Origin: Croceivirga sp.
GTDB lineage: Bacteria > Bacteroidota > Bacteroidia > Flavobacteriales > Flavobacteriaceae
Direction: 5' to 3'
Length of the DNA stretch: 64,000 bases
NCBI GenBank assembly: GCA_028284285.1
Contig: JANQSA010000018.1
Location: 1-64,000, forward strand
The position numbers and the translations under genes are program-made. A model generated the notes under the pieces. The model was not told the DNA's origin. It worked only from the letters and a program-made list of their open reading frames with translations, and ran no database searches. This document shows, one piece after another, positions 18,143-27,365 of this stretch. Within the stretch, counting starts at the first letter, position 1; every line of letters begins with the position of its first letter.

Positions 18143-19048
18143 ATGCAAATGTCCTCCAACCGAAGATTACAAAGGGCGTATGAAAAGGCAAAAAGGATCC
18201 CTTTTAATGACGCCTCAAAGTTCATTTTTTTCAGTGATTGTCACAGGGGGGACAACAGTTTTGCCGATGATTTTGCCAACAACCGCAACATTTATTTTCA
18301 CGCTTTAAATCACTATTACCGGGAAGGATTTCATTATTGTGAACTTGGGGATGGGGATGAGTTATGGGAAAATGTGCATTTCGAACCCATTTTTGAAGCA
18401 CACAAAAACGTGTTTCAACTGTTGCGGCAGTTTCATCTGGAAAACAAACTACACATGGTATGGGGGAATCATGATATGGTTTACAGGAATCAAAGCTATG
18501 TGGATAAGCATCTTACCCATTATTTTGAGCCAATAGACGGTAAAGACAAAGCACTCTTTGAAGGCATTGTTTACCACGAAGCCTTGCTCCTGCAACACGA
18601 GATCTCTGGTCAGGAAATCTTCTGTACCCATGGCCATCAGGCAGATTGGTGGAACTACGTCTGCTGGAGAATAGGACGTTTCCTTGTTCGGGTGCTTTGG
18701 AAACCCCTGCAGGTTCTCGGTATAGCAGATCCTACCAGTCCTGCCAAAAATTACAAGGAATTGATCCGCATAGAACGACGAATAAAAAAATGGATCTTAA
18801 GGAACAATCTGAAAATAACCATTGCCGGGCATACCCACCGCCCTCGATTCCCTGAACCCGGCCAAATCCCTTTTTTTAATGATGGCAGTTGTGTGCATCC
18901 TCGCAGTATAACCGGTATTGAGTTAGAAGAAGGTATTATTTCCCTGGTAAAATGGCATATTGATACCAAACCCGATGGAACTTTACAAATCGTAAGATTA
19001 GTATTGGAGGGGCCGGAAAAACTGACAGACTATCTGAATCCTGATTGA
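18143..19048 (+). CDS. Calcineurin-like metallophosphoesterase
   Basis: 301 residues, cytoplasmic. It has the metallophosphoesterase motifs FFSDCHRGDN (D and H near residue 31), ELGDGDELW, VWGNHDMVY, FCTHGHQADW and AGHTHRPRF, in the correct order. The arrangement D-x-H...GDGDE...GNHD...GH...GHTH is that of UDP-2,3-diacylglucosamine pyrophosphatase (LpxH)-like and related enzymes. However, the long WNYVCWRIGRF segment and the chromosomal context do not prove that activity. The start is the ATG at 18143, with a second in-frame ATG at 18149. It ends exactly where the decayed gene on the other strand ends. Confidence 0.82.
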   Translation: MQMSSNRRLQRAYEKAKRIPFNDASKFIFFSDCHRGDNSFADDFANNRNIYFHALNHYYREGFHYCELGDGDELWENVHFEPIFEAHKNVFQLLRQFHLENKLHMVWGNHDMVYRNQSYVDKHLTHYFEPIDGKDKALFEGIVYHEALLLQHEISGQEIFCTHGHQADWWNYVCWRIGRFLVRVLWKPLQVLGIADPTSPAKNYKELIRIERRIKKWILRNNLKITIAGHTHRPRFPEPGQIPFFNDGSCVHPRSITGIELEEGIISLVKWHIDTKPDGTLQIVRLVLEGPEKLTDYLNPD

Positions 19049-19249
19049 TCATACTTTCTTAGCAATGGTTTTCTTAACATCCACAAAACGGGCTAACTCT
19101 TCAATAATGGTATAGATGTTAGGGGGGAATTCGACCACCCTGTACATTGGTGTGATCAATGGCTAGTCCGGATATTGAACTGGAGCCGTCAGGAAAGGTG
19201 AAGCAAGAGCCACCTGCCCAAAAAGTTTTAGAAATTGTCTTTTCTGCAT
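19049..19249 (-). pseudogene. Remnant of a secreted-protein gene (signal peptide plus C-terminal tail)
   Basis: On the minus strand an ATG at 19249 opens a frame that reads MQKRQFLKLFGQVALASPF and then TAPVQYPD, a signal-peptide-like start. A TAG follows, and the same frame then stays open as PLITPMYRVVEFPPNIYTII...KKTIAKKV to a TGA at 19049-19051. An export signal joined to what looks like a native C-terminal end, with no body between and one stop, is what a large internal deletion of an exported protein gene would leave. The parent family is not recognisable. It could be chance, but the same-frame continuity and ends make a relic more likely. Confidence 0.5.
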
Positions 19250-19288
19250 TTTTCTTGTTCTTAGTTGACAATTTTCAATACACGGAAA

Positions 19289-20503
19289 ATGTATCGTAAA
19301 TTGCCTTTGACCATCAACAATTTACAATTAAATAGGTATTTGGAACAAGTACAACCTATTATAGATCAAATCCCAATACGACATAATCTGGTTTCTCATT
19401 TTATGTTCCTGGGTATTGTTCAAGCCTATTTCCTAACACTTGTAATATTCTTACGATCCCGTTCCGGTTCTCCTATTCGAATGTTTGGTTGGTCATTGCT
19501 ATTTCAGGCTATCGTATGTACGGATACATATCTCTGTTATACCGGACTAATGAAATATTCGTTACACTGGAACGACTCCACAGAATTTCTGGTATTGCTC
19601 ATTGCCCCAAGTATATACTTTTTTACCTACGCCCTTTTGAAGCGAAAACCCATTACCTTAAAGAAACATTGGATCCATTTTTTGGTGCCTCTAGCATATC
19701 CGATAACGCAAATCGGATATTTCTCAAATCCGCTGTCGGTAAAACTCAATGCTTACCTGGATGCCTATCACCCTTCCATTCCCATGGTGGAGGTTCCGGA
19801 AACAGTACGCTTTGAATATCAGGTGATCAAGGATGAATTTCGATGGTTGGTCCTTTTTAGCTTTATGACCTATAGTATCCTATCTATCCGATTAGTGTTG
19901 AAAAGCAGAAAAAACAGAAAACTACCCAGTAAAAATGTCCGAATAGACAAATATGCCTTTACCCGTAACACACTAATTTTTCTTGTCTTACTACTGACAT
20001 TGGTTTTCATCGTATATCTAAATTATGATGATGATGGTGGAGATCATTACATCGTGTTGTCCATGACGGCAATTACCTATATCAGTAGCTTTTTTGTACT
20101 TTCCGAATCGCGGTTTTTCGAAAATTCCTGGATTGCGGATAAGTACGAAACGCTCTCTACACCGGAAATACCTTTTGAAGCCATAGAAAAGGCCTGCGCA
20201 GATCAAAACTATTTTCTTTCAACCGAAGCCAGCTTAAAAGGATTAGCGAACAGAGTAGGCATAAATGCCAATACGGTATCCCAGGTGATCAATACGGAAA
20301 AACGTATGAATTTTAACGACTTTCTCAACCAAAAACGAATACGAGTAGCTCAGCAAAGGCTTTTAGACACTTCTTTCAAACATCTTACTATTGAAGGGGT
20401 AGGACAATCAGTAGGGTTTCGGTCTAAATCTGCTTTTTACAGTGCCTTTAAAAAACATACCGGGGTCTCCCCTTCGATGTTTATCCAGAAAAACAAGACT
20501 TAA
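19289..20503 (+). CDS. AraC-family transcriptional regulator with multi-helix membrane sensor domain
   Basis: 404 residues from the ATG at 19289. A shorter form starting at ATG 19403 (MFLGIVQAYFLTLVIFL) would begin at the first membrane helix, as many homologues do. Several transmembrane helices fill roughly residues 39-260, ending with FVLSESRFF. The last 110 residues are an AraC/XylS domain: FNDFLNQKRIRVAQQRLLD, then LTIEGVGQSVGFRSKSAF and FKKHTGVSPSMF. The architecture is a one-component membrane sensor/regulator. Neighbours are the divergent gene relic and, 103 bp downstream, an acyltransferase gene preceded by dyad symmetries. That acyltransferase is a plausible but unproven target. Confidence 0.88.
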   Translation: MYRKLPLTINNLQLNRYLEQVQPIIDQIPIRHNLVSHFMFLGIVQAYFLTLVIFLRSRSGSPIRMFGWSLLFQAIVCTDTYLCYTGLMKYSLHWNDSTEFLVLLIAPSIYFFTYALLKRKPITLKKHWIHFLVPLAYPITQIGYFSNPLSVKLNAYLDAYHPSIPMVEVPETVRFEYQVIKDEFRWLVLFSFMTYSILSIRLVLKSRKNRKLPSKNVRIDKYAFTRNTLIFLVLLLTLVFIVYLNYDDDGGDHYIVLSMTAITYISSFFVLSESRFFENSWIADKYETLSTPEIPFEAIEKACADQNYFLSTEASLKGLANRVGINANTVSQVINTEKRMNFNDFLNQKRIRVAQQRLLDTSFKHLTIEGVGQSVGFRSKSAFYSAFKKHTGVSPSMFIQKNKT

Positions 20504-20520
20504 AAACACTCCTTCTTCTC

Positions 20521-20575
20521 CGGAATTGTAATTCCGCACGCCTTATGGCCCTCAAAATTAGGCCATTCCATAAGG
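20521..20575. other. Two consecutive dyads upstream of the acyltransferase gene
   Basis: CGGAATT-GT-AATTCCG at 20521-20536 is a perfect 7-bp inverted repeat. Directly after it, CCTTATGG (20541-20548) and CCATAAGG (20568-20575) form 8-bp arms with 19 bp between. Neither is followed by a T-run, so a terminator is unlikely. They lie 32 bp or more before the ATG at 20607 and just after the AraC gene, so operator or leader-structure roles are possible. Confidence 0.4.
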
Positions 20576-20606
20576 GCAAAGAATATTTGTGGCAAATAAC
20601 AGAATT

Positions 20607-21737
20607 ATGGGGGAAAAAATTCGGCGCTACGATTTGGACTGGCTGCGAGTATTGGTTTTTGCCTTGCTCATTTTTTATCATGTAGGGATGTTCTTTGTGC
20701 CCTGGGGATGGCATATTAAAAATAACGTTATTTATGATTGGTTACGTTGGCCAATGTTATTCTTAAACCAATGGCGCCTTCCCATCCTGTTTGTCATCTC
20801 GGGAATGGGGACCTATTATGCACTTTCCAAAAGGAATTTAAAGCAGTTTATCTGGGAAAGGTATCTAAGATTGGGAATTCCATTAGTGGTAGGCATGTTG
20901 CTTATCGTTCCTCCGCAAATCTATATTGAACGCCTGGTAAACGGGCAGTTTGAGGGAACATACCTGGAGTATTACCAGACAATGGCCTTCAGAAATGGTA
21001 CTTATCCTGAAGGAGATATTAGTTGGCATCACCTTTGGTTTTTGCCATACTTGCTTCTTTTTTCCTGGACGCTTTCACCTATCTTCATTCTGCTAAAACA
21101 GCGACCTACACGATTTATCGCCTGGATAAAAAAGATCCTTCAGAAACCCTATGGGTTCTATGTGTTTATAATTCCCCTGTTTCTTCTTGAAGCTTTTATG
21201 GAGCCCTTTTTTGATATTACCCATGCCTTAATTGATGACTGGTTTACTATTTGTTTTTCAATTACTTTTTTCTTCTACGGGTTTTTGTTTGTTGCTGCAG
21301 GAGAGGTGTTTTGGGAGAGTCTACATAAAATAAAGAAGAAGGCCCTGATCATTGGGATAATTGCATTTGCGCTTTTGGTGGGTAGGTGGCTGTTTATTGA
21401 AGCAGATGATTGGCCCCAACACCTTACTGAAGCCTTTTTAAAGATAGTTAATCTTTGGTCCTGGATTCTTGTACTTTTTGGTTATGCCGCAAAGTATTTA
21501 AACAAACCTAGCAAACAATTGACCTATTCTAACAGAGCAGTATATCCCTTCTATATCTTACATCAGACGATAACCATTTTGATTGGTTATTATCTTATTG
21601 ATTTGGATTGGTCCTTTTTTGCCAAAGCTGCAATTCTTGTGATCGGGACTTTCGGGATCAGTTGGTTGATTTACGATCTTATTATCCTTAGAATTCCCAT
21701 CCTGCACCCGCTGTTTGGATTAAAAAAAGCCCGCTGA
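20607..21737 (+). CDS. Acyltransferase family 3 membrane protein
   Basis: 376 residues from the ATG at 20607 (MGEKIRRYDLDWLRV); a GTG at 20589 would add six residues. The N-terminal RRYDLDWLRVLVFALLIFYH and the following QWRLPILFVISGMGTYYAL are typical of the AT3 (acyl_transf_3) family, with about ten transmembrane helices and a short cytoplasmic C-terminus. AT3 enzymes transfer acyl groups to extracytoplasmic sugars or lipids; the conserved histidine in FYHVG fits. The substrate is unknown. The stop codon lies inside the stem of the following terminator. The AraC-type regulator is immediately upstream. Confidence 0.87.
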   Translation: MGEKIRRYDLDWLRVLVFALLIFYHVGMFFVPWGWHIKNNVIYDWLRWPMLFLNQWRLPILFVISGMGTYYALSKRNLKQFIWERYLRLGIPLVVGMLLIVPPQIYIERLVNGQFEGTYLEYYQTMAFRNGTYPEGDISWHHLWFLPYLLLFSWTLSPIFILLKQRPTRFIAWIKKILQKPYGFYVFIIPLFLLEAFMEPFFDITHALIDDWFTICFSITFFFYGFLFVAAGEVFWESLHKIKKKALIIGIIAFALLVGRWLFIEADDWPQHLTEAFLKIVNLWSWILVLFGYAAKYLNKPSKQLTYSNRAVYPFYILHQTITILIGYYLIDLDWSFFAKAAILVIGTFGISWLIYDLIILRIPILHPLFGLKKAR

Positions 21738-21753
21738 TACCAGCGGGCTTTTC
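21722..21753. terminator. Bidirectional intrinsic terminator
   Basis: A 9-bp stem (AGCCCGCTG at 21728-21736 with CAGCGGGCT at 21741-21749) with loop ATAC, preceded by seven A and followed by T-rich sequence, so it can end transcripts from both sides. It serves the acyltransferase gene (plus) and the beta-barrel gene ending at 21764 (minus). Confidence 0.88.
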
Positions 21754-21763
21754 CCATATTCCA

Positions 21764-22447
21764 TCAGAAATAATACGATAGTCCAAAGAAAACATTGGCA
21801 GGATTCAGCTCAAAATCGAATCGTCTGGAATCGTTTTCCGAAGTCCCACCATCACTGTTTTCTTCACTATTGGAAGTGGAATACCCCAAAGCTCCCAAAT
21901 TGGCTTCCAGCGCAAAGCTTTTGGAGACAAAATAGGTTAACCCGGGCCGAATGCCAAAAAACCAGGATTCGGAATCCGAATCGGAATTGAAGGTGGTTGT
22001 CTCATCAAGAATTCGGGTTACCTCGTTGGAACCATTAGTATATCTAGCCTCCCCCTGGACAAAAAAGGCAAAATTCTTACTCACACCAAAAAATTTCCTT
22101 GCGTAAGGAAAAATGCTATACCCGCTTCCTTCCGATTCAAATTCGTTAATTAAACCATCATTATCCACATTATTCGATTCACCGGAAGATGTCCCGTAGC
22201 CCAGTCCAAGCCCAACCACGAAATTGTTGTTCAATGCATATCCAAATGACGGACTAAAGGAAAACGAGTTGAAATCGCCGGAACCTGAAAGGGATGCACT
22301 CTCAGAATCATTTGATCCAAATGAAAGGGATAAGCTGCCGGTTGCATTCCAGGTGCCTTTTTCAATGGTTAATCGATCTGTTTGGTCGGTTTGAGCTAGC
22401 GTGACTCCTAAAGTCAGGAGCGCAGAAGCAAGTAAAATTTTCTTCAT
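21764..22447 (-). CDS. Outer membrane beta-barrel protein
   Basis: 227 residues with signal peptide MKKILLASALLTLGVTLAQ. The mature part starts with LTIEKGTWNATGSLSLSFGS and has alternating strands such as FSFSPSFGYALNNNFVVGLG, FPYARKFFGVSKNFAFFVQG and FGIRPGLTYFVSKSFALEA. It ends in NPANVFFGLSYYF with a terminal aromatic residue, so it is an eight-strand-class outer membrane barrel. Loops are serine/aspartate/asparagine-rich. It is a single-gene unit with its own terminator. No more specific function can be given. Confidence 0.75.
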   Translation of the reverse strand: MKKILLASALLTLGVTLAQTDQTDRLTIEKGTWNATGSLSLSFGSNDSESASLSGSGDFNSFSFSPSFGYALNNNFVVGLGLGYGTSSGESNNVDNDGLINEFESEGSGYSIFPYARKFFGVSKNFAFFVQGEARYTNGSNEVTRILDETTTFNSDSDSESWFFGIRPGLTYFVSKSFALEANLGALGYSTSNSEENSDGGTSENDSRRFDFELNPANVFFGLSYYF

Positions 22448-22627
22448 TTTTTGGATGTTTTAGGGTTAAAACCAGAGGCCAACAATGATCATTCCATACC
22501 ACCTCGTAAAATCACCGACTCTTTGACTTTAACCGAACTTTATGAAAAACATCGAATTTAACAGCACTTTATTAGAGGCTTGGCCCGGTAATTGTTAACT
22601 TTAATTAAGTTTTTCGACCAAATTGCT

Positions 22628-23269
22628 ATGAAATCTTATCTCCTTTTTATCCTTTTATGCGGTTTTGGACTTGCTGTATCCGCGCAGGGGGATTTACCCA
22701 CTACCAAACCCCTGGAGATCGGGAGAAAAAATAATCTGGATGCCCTACCCAGCAATCAGGGGACGGTACTTCGTATGCCCTCAGTCCTTGATAAGGATCT
22801 GGTTTCCAAAGAACGTACCATAAAAATGCTTCCTGACCGCCAATTGCTTCAAGCCGGCCATGATCTTAAAATAGACCCTAAAGTTGGGGAACGCGAGAAA
22901 AAAGGCAGCACTCAATTTTTTGGCGACCAATACCTTGGTGATTTTAAGACCAACGCCAAGTTTGTAGGGATTGTATGCCGGGATCATGAATATGTAGATG
23001 GTGATCGGGTGAAGATTTATGTGAATGGCGAAGTAGTGGAATACAATTTATTGCTTTCAGGCTCCTTTAAAGGGGTAAATGTGGATTTGGCAGAGGGGTT
23101 TAACCGTTTGGATTTTGAAGCCCTTAACCAGGGCTCTTCCGGGCCAAATACAGCCCAAATTGTAGTAACAGATGAAGCCGGGAAAGTGTTGCATAATAAT
23201 CGATGGAACCTTTCCACCGGTTCCAAAGCCAGCCTTATCGTGGTAAAAGAACCTGAAGCAGAAGACTAA
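22628..23269 (+). CDS. Secreted protein of unknown function
   Basis: 213 residues from the ATG at 22628, which gives the signal peptide MKSYLLFILLCGFGLAVSAQ; an in-frame TTG at 22592 would add twelve residues ahead of it. The mature protein has an unstructured, lysine-rich N-terminal half. The C-terminal half is beta-sandwich-like (DHEYVDGDRVKIYVNGEVVE, then LAEGFNRLDFEALNQG and AQIVVTDEAGKVL). I do not recognise a named family. It stands alone between divergent and convergent neighbours. It is probably periplasmic or surface-exposed. Confidence 0.65.
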   Translation: MKSYLLFILLCGFGLAVSAQGDLPTTKPLEIGRKNNLDALPSNQGTVLRMPSVLDKDLVSKERTIKMLPDRQLLQAGHDLKIDPKVGEREKKGSTQFFGDQYLGDFKTNAKFVGIVCRDHEYVDGDRVKIYVNGEVVEYNLLLSGSFKGVNVDLAEGFNRLDFEALNQGSSGPNTAQIVVTDEAGKVLHNNRWNLSTGSKASLIVVKEPEAED

Positions 23270-23331
23270 GCGTCTAGAAATCAAACAGGTTGAACGCTGA
23301 ACCCAGCGTTAAGCATATTCTTTTTTCCTTA

Positions 23332-25506
23332 TTACTCCCTTTTCCCAGGTTGATACGTTTCTTTGGCTCTTTTTAGGACATCCTCTTTGTAATACGCTGC
23401 ATCTTTCCATACAACATCGGCATACCTTTGTATTTGGTCCTTAAAATGGGGGGAAGCTGGGTTCCCGCTTTGCCCTCCGGCTAAAATGGTTTTTGCTTTA
23501 ACTTTATCTCCAAACTCTACCACCGCTACAAAACTATTGCCCCGTGTGCCATAGATCTTTTTGGTAGTATTGCCGTAACGCGCCCCATAAGCGGCCAGGG
23601 CGCCCCAATGCCCGCTGGCAAAACCGATGGGAATACTGGGTTGGGCATCATCAAAAGCCTGACGAATATCCCCGTTTAACCGTTGATACCGATTTACCTC
23701 TCCCCAGGGGATGTCCCAACGGCCAAAGTCGTTTTGCAATTGTGAAACTGTCTCTTTAAACAGGTCCAGTTTTTCAGAATCCGGGGAATCACTACCCCAA
23801 TACTCAATAAGTTGCATGGCATATAATCCATCTGGCCTTTCCGCTTTTTGATAACATAATGTTCCATAATAATGGGACAAAGTCATAGCAACTGATTCCT
23901 TCGAAGTTTTGTAATCCCAATTACGCAATTCCTCAATCGGTTCCCTCAATACCGATTTATCATGATCACTGGCATCATACGCCTTTATAAGACCGGGAAC
24001 CAAGGCTTCAAAGGCAGGTAAATAGGGGTCATGCGCCAGTTGTATCACACTATCCAGGGTGTATCCGCTCCGGTCTTTCAATAATTCAATGGCGTGCACC
24101 CCCCTGAAATTCTCCTGATCCCGAGACATATATTTTGGGTAACCTTCTCTTTTGGGGCTGTAGTTCAAAGCTGCAGTATAAGGTGTTGAGTTGCAGTTTT
24201 GTATCCACCCGTTTTCAGGATTTAAAATGAGAATATTTTCATCTACGGTGTGCAGGCCCTGCCAATCCGTTCCGGGATCGCTTCCATCTACGGGTTGGGT
24301 ATAGTCAAAAAGGGGATCCCTTTTTGGAATAAAATTCCCATGGAAATAGGCAATATTCCCCTCCGCATCCGCATACACCGTGTTGTTTGAAGAATTTGTT
24401 CGAATATCCATCATCTGCCGAAAACCATCATATCCTTCCTGCTTTGTTCGTATATATGATTGCTCCAGGGCTTTTGCCGGCTCCCACATCATAGCGCTTG
24501 CGGTCCATTGGCTGTCAACGGTATGGGTAACAGGGCCGTGATGGGTGCGGTATATCGGAAAAACCTTTTCAGCCATGCCTTCCTTGGTTGTATACTTCAA
24601 ACTGATGTTCAGGGAATCTACAGGGCGTAATTCCTCCCCATATTGATAGTACATTTTTCCATTATTCTTTACAATGGTTTCTTTAAATTCATCCATAACA
24701 TCGGTATAGGTGCTGGTGTGCATCCACCCGGTTTTTTCATTAAAACCCTGATACACAAAAAACTGCCCCCAGGTTACTGCTCCATACGCATTTAGGCCTT
24801 CTTCACTTACTACATGCACCTCTCCCCTGAAATAAAATGAGGTATGCGGATTGATCAGTAACATCGTCTTCCCGGATTGTGTCAATTTTCCGGAAATGGC
24901 AATCCCATTGGAGCCCTGCGGTTCTGACACTTCTTTTTCCTTTTCCATTTCCAGCAGTTGCATTTCAGGAAGTTCCAGACCTGCTTCATAAAAAGCCCTG
25001 ATCTTACTGGTAGAAATACGCTCAATATCACCCCCAATACTCCCCTCGCTAAAATACATAGGCATCCAGGGTTCAAAACGCGTTAATAATCTGGGTTGCA
25101 CTTCCGGGTGGGTGTGTAGATAGTAGTTAATCCCATCCGCAAAGGCATCGCAAAGCGCTTTAAGCCAATCCGGAGCGCTTTCATATGCAGATTTGGCTTC
25201 TTCTTCCGTCATAAACATATTGGCACGAAGATCACTGTAAATAGCGTCTTTTCCTTCAACCTCAGCTAACCGTCCGGTAGCCCAAATATAGTTTTGTTCT
25301 ACCCTGTTAAAATCATCCTCACACTGCGCATACAGCAATCCAAAAACAGCATCCGCATCCGTTTTTCCATAAATATGGGGTACACCAAAATCATCCCGAA
25401 TAATGGTCACATTTTCGGCCTGTTGTTTCCAATTCTCTGTTTCGGTAGCATTATCAGCAATTCCACAGGAAGTAATGAGTAGAAAGATGATCCAAAGGTA
25501 TTTCAT
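23332..25506 (-). CDS. Penicillin acylase family lipoprotein (Ntn-hydrolase)
   Basis: 724 residues. A lipoprotein signal (MKYLWIIFLLITSC, Cys 14) is followed by VTIIRDDFGVPHIYGKTDAD, the conserved start of the alpha subunit. The likely autoproteolysis point is QGSNGIA at Ser 199, the N-terminal nucleophile of the beta subunit. Further family features are YQGFNEKTGWMHTST, VYADAEGNIAYFHGN and FASGHWGAL near the end. Family members hydrolyse amides, including penicillins and acyl-homoserine lactones (PvdQ/QuiP/AHL acylases); the substrate here is not known. It is convergent with the secreted-protein gene and divergent from the ABC exporter gene at 25629. Confidence 0.9.
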   Translation of the reverse strand: MKYLWIIFLLITSCGIADNATETENWKQQAENVTIIRDDFGVPHIYGKTDADAVFGLLYAQCEDDFNRVEQNYIWATGRLAEVEGKDAIYSDLRANMFMTEEEAKSAYESAPDWLKALCDAFADGINYYLHTHPEVQPRLLTRFEPWMPMYFSEGSIGGDIERISTSKIRAFYEAGLELPEMQLLEMEKEKEVSEPQGSNGIAISGKLTQSGKTMLLINPHTSFYFRGEVHVVSEEGLNAYGAVTWGQFFVYQGFNEKTGWMHTSTYTDVMDEFKETIVKNNGKMYYQYGEELRPVDSLNISLKYTTKEGMAEKVFPIYRTHHGPVTHTVDSQWTASAMMWEPAKALEQSYIRTKQEGYDGFRQMMDIRTNSSNNTVYADAEGNIAYFHGNFIPKRDPLFDYTQPVDGSDPGTDWQGLHTVDENILILNPENGWIQNCNSTPYTAALNYSPKREGYPKYMSRDQENFRGVHAIELLKDRSGYTLDSVIQLAHDPYLPAFEALVPGLIKAYDASDHDKSVLREPIEELRNWDYKTSKESVAMTLSHYYGTLCYQKAERPDGLYAMQLIEYWGSDSPDSEKLDLFKETVSQLQNDFGRWDIPWGEVNRYQRLNGDIRQAFDDAQPSIPIGFASGHWGALAAYGARYGNTTKKIYGTRGNSFVAVVEFGDKVKAKTILAGGQSGNPASPHFKDQIQRYADVVWKDAAYYKEDVLKRAKETYQPGKRE

Positions 25507-25628
25507 GATCGTAAGGATTATGGGGTCATAAAGCGTTAAACTACCCTAAAATTGGTATAGTCACTTCTCTAAGTTTAATTCAAAATCTCAATTTAGATTA
25601 AATTGCAGGCTTATGCAAAAAATAGCTG

Positions 25629-27365
25629 ATGGCGGATAAGAAAGTAAGCATCCTCAAAGCATTCAAGACCATTATCTGGCCAAAACGGAATTTGGTCATT
25701 ATTGGATTGATCTTGATTGTGATCAGTAAGGGCGCCAGTTTTGTAGCGCCCATGTCCTTAAAATACCTGATGGACGACATTATTCCCAATAAAGACCTGG
25801 AATTTCTGAAACTGCTGGTAGCCGTGGTCATTTTTGCTATTTTAATTCAGGCCGTAACTTCCTTTCTATTGACACGCATCTTAAGTGTGCAAGCACAGTT
25901 TTTGATTTCCGAGCTCAGGGCTCAAGTACAAAAACAAGTGCTTTCTCTGCCTATCCGTTTTTTTGACAACACCAAATCCGGGGAATTGGTATCCCGGATC
26001 ATGACCGATGTTCAAGGCGTTCGAAATCTTATCGGCACCGGCCTTGTCCAACTGGTTGGAGGAACGGTGACCGCGGTAGTTGCTTTGGTGTTGTTACTGC
26101 GGATAAGTGTTTCAATGACCTTATTTACCCTAATCCCCCTGGGTATTTTTGCCATCATTGCCTTAAAGGCCTTTAAAATTATACGCCCTATTTTTCGAAA
26201 TCGCGGGAAGATCAACGCCGAAGTTACAGGAAGGCTAACCGAAACATTAGGTGGCGTGAGGGTAATAAAAGGTTTTAATGCTGAGGCACAGGAAGCCAAA
26301 GTATTTGAACAAGGGGTACTGAAAATTTATCAAAACGTGAAAAAGAGCTTAACCGCCACCGCCTTTATGACCAGTTCCTCTACTTTTCTGCTGGGAGTAG
26401 CCACTACGGGGATTATGGGGATAGGTGGTTATAAAATAATGATAGATGAACTAACCGTAGGGGAGTTTCTAACGTTTACTTTCCTTTTGGGACTGATGAT
26501 CGCTCCCATTGTGCAAATGAGCAATATTGGCAGCCAGTTAACCGAAGCACTGGCGGGGCTGGACCGTACCGAAGAGTTAATGAACAAAACCGCCGAAGCC
26601 TATGAAAGCCATAGAACCATCAAGCTTCAGGATGTACACGGGGAAATCCTGTTTCAAGATGTGCGTTTTGCCTACCAAGAAGATAAAGAAGTGTTGCATG
26701 GGATTACATTTGAAGTACGGTCCGGAGAAGTAATAGCACTGGTAGGAAGCTCAGGTTCCGGAAAATCTACTATTGCCGGCCTGGCAGCAAGCTTTCTAAC
26801 CCCGGACTCCGGTACCATCTTAATTGATGGGCACGATTTGTCCAAAGTAGATCTGGAGAGTTATCGTCAATTCCTTGGGGTAGTCCTTCAAGACGATTTT
26901 TTGTTTGAAGGCAGTATTCGGGAAAATATCCTGTTTCCCAGACCTAACGCTTCGGAGGAAGAATTACAGCATGCTGTTAAAACGGCGTATGTGGATGAGT
27001 TTACCAATCGGTTTGACGATGGCCTGGAGACATTGATTGGGGAGCGGGGCATAAAACTCTCCGGGGGCCAACGCCAACGGATAGCCATAGCCCGGGCGGT
27101 TTTGGCCGACCCAAAAATCCTGATCCTGGACGAGGCTACTTCCAACCTGGATATGGAAAGCGAGGCCTTGATACAGAAAAGTTTAGCACAACTTACTCAG
27201 GGCAGGACTACTTTTGTGATTGCTCATAGGTTAAGCACCATACGCAAAGCGGATCAAATACTGGTCATTGAAAAAGGAAAAATTGCGGAAAAAGGTACGC
27301 ATGACCAACTTATAGCGGCCCAGGGAAGATACCACCATTTATTTACTTATCAGGCAAGGATCTAA
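25629..27365 (+). CDS. ABC transporter, fused permease and ATPase (MsbA/lipid-exporter type)
   Basis: 578 residues. Six transmembrane helices lie in residues about 25-310. The ATPase has Walker A GSSGSGKST, Q-loop LGVVLQDDFLF, signature LSGGQRQRIAIARAVL, Walker B LILDEAT and the H-loop FVIAHRLST. This is a half-size exporter that works as a homodimer; MsbA, heterodimeric drug exporters and lipid exporters share this form, so the substrate is not determined. Its TAA overlaps the end of the ferredoxin gene on the opposite strand by 4 bp. It is a monocistronic unit. Confidence 0.93.
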   Translation: MADKKVSILKAFKTIIWPKRNLVIIGLILIVISKGASFVAPMSLKYLMDDIIPNKDLEFLKLLVAVVIFAILIQAVTSFLLTRILSVQAQFLISELRAQVQKQVLSLPIRFFDNTKSGELVSRIMTDVQGVRNLIGTGLVQLVGGTVTAVVALVLLLRISVSMTLFTLIPLGIFAIIALKAFKIIRPIFRNRGKINAEVTGRLTETLGGVRVIKGFNAEAQEAKVFEQGVLKIYQNVKKSLTATAFMTSSSTFLLGVATTGIMGIGGYKIMIDELTVGEFLTFTFLLGLMIAPIVQMSNIGSQLTEALAGLDRTEELMNKTAEAYESHRTIKLQDVHGEILFQDVRFAYQEDKEVLHGITFEVRSGEVIALVGSSGSGKSTIAGLAASFLTPDSGTILIDGHDLSKVDLESYRQFLGVVLQDDFLFEGSIRENILFPRPNASEEELQHAVKTAYVDEFTNRFDDGLETLIGERGIKLSGGQRQRIAIARAVLADPKILILDEATSNLDMESEALIQKSLAQLTQGRTTFVIAHRLSTIRKADQILVIEKGKIAEKGTHDQLIAAQGRYHHLFTYQARI

